Positions 6,241 through 6,248 of a DNA stretch of 6,248 nucleotides are shown here, piece by piece (within the stretch, counting starts at the first letter, position 1; every line of letters begins with the position of its first letter). The stretch lies in contig JAKEGR010000337.1 in NCBI GenBank assembly GCA_022615465.1, forward strand, positions 1-6,248, given 5' to 3'. The translations under genes and the position numbers were made by a program. The stretch comes from Planctomycetota bacterium (lineage in GTDB: Bacteria > Planctomycetota > Planctomycetia > Pirellulales > Lacipirellulaceae). The notes under the pieces were generated by a model. The model ran no database searches and was not told the origin of the DNA. It worked only from the letters and a program-made list of their open reading frames with translations.

Positions 6241-6248
6241 ATGTACCA
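6241..6248 (+). CDS. accC: Probable first codons of accC (biotin carboxylase), cut by the window edge
   Basis: Only ATG-TAC-CA is visible, reading Met-Tyr-(His/Gln). AccC proteins typically begin Met-(Phe/Tyr)-x-Arg-Ile-Leu, and accC normally follows accB, so this is a plausible start. The site before it is weak (CACGGCG). The call rests mainly on position. The 122 bases between accB and this point (6119-6240) hold no recognisable gene. Confidence 0.4.

Noticed and set aside
6153..6248. Short frame open to the right edge between accB and the probable accC start
   Set aside because: Only 32 codons are visible, with no similarity recognised. The accC start lies in a different frame, which makes this frame unlikely to be a gene.

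Overview
The window looks like a piece of chromosome from a moderately GC-rich Planctomycetes bacterium. The phylum is an inference. It rests mainly on the N-terminal helix segment of the biotin carrier protein and on the gene order M24 peptidase - accB - probable accC. All recognisable genes lie on the + strand, and intergenic space is small.

Region 1 (30-4170) is a compact cluster that looks like an operon. It starts with an unusual 741-residue three-part protein: a 2H phosphoesterase (LigT / 2'-5' RNA ligase-like) domain, a polymerase-beta-type nucleotidyltransferase with a helical tail, and a histidine-phosphatase domain. One base of overlap (TAATG) leads into a sugar-phosphate/CTP-transferase-type nucleotidylyltransferase like those found in capsule loci. 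Next come a four-helix GtrA-family membrane protein, whose coding region overlaps its predecessor, and a 196-residue GDPD/PI-PLC-like phosphodiesterase. Together these encode activation of a small phosphorylated group with NTP, a membrane step, and several ways of making, opening or removing phosphoesters. I infer a role in decorating a surface polysaccharide or lipid with a phosphorylated group. The actual substrate cannot be read from the sequence.

Region 2 (4171-4363) is a 193-base gap with a plausible sigma70-type promoter. It separates the cluster from housekeeping genes.

Region 3 (4364-6248) carries an M24B Xaa-Pro peptidase, then accB (biotin carboxyl carrier protein of acetyl-CoA carboxylase). 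The first bases of what is probably accC (biotin carboxylase) lie at the right edge. The accB leader holds two mutually exclusive small hairpins and an in-frame upstream ATG. A larger hairpin lies between the GtrA and GDPD genes. No tRNA, rRNA, CRISPR, insertion sequence or prophage signal was seen.
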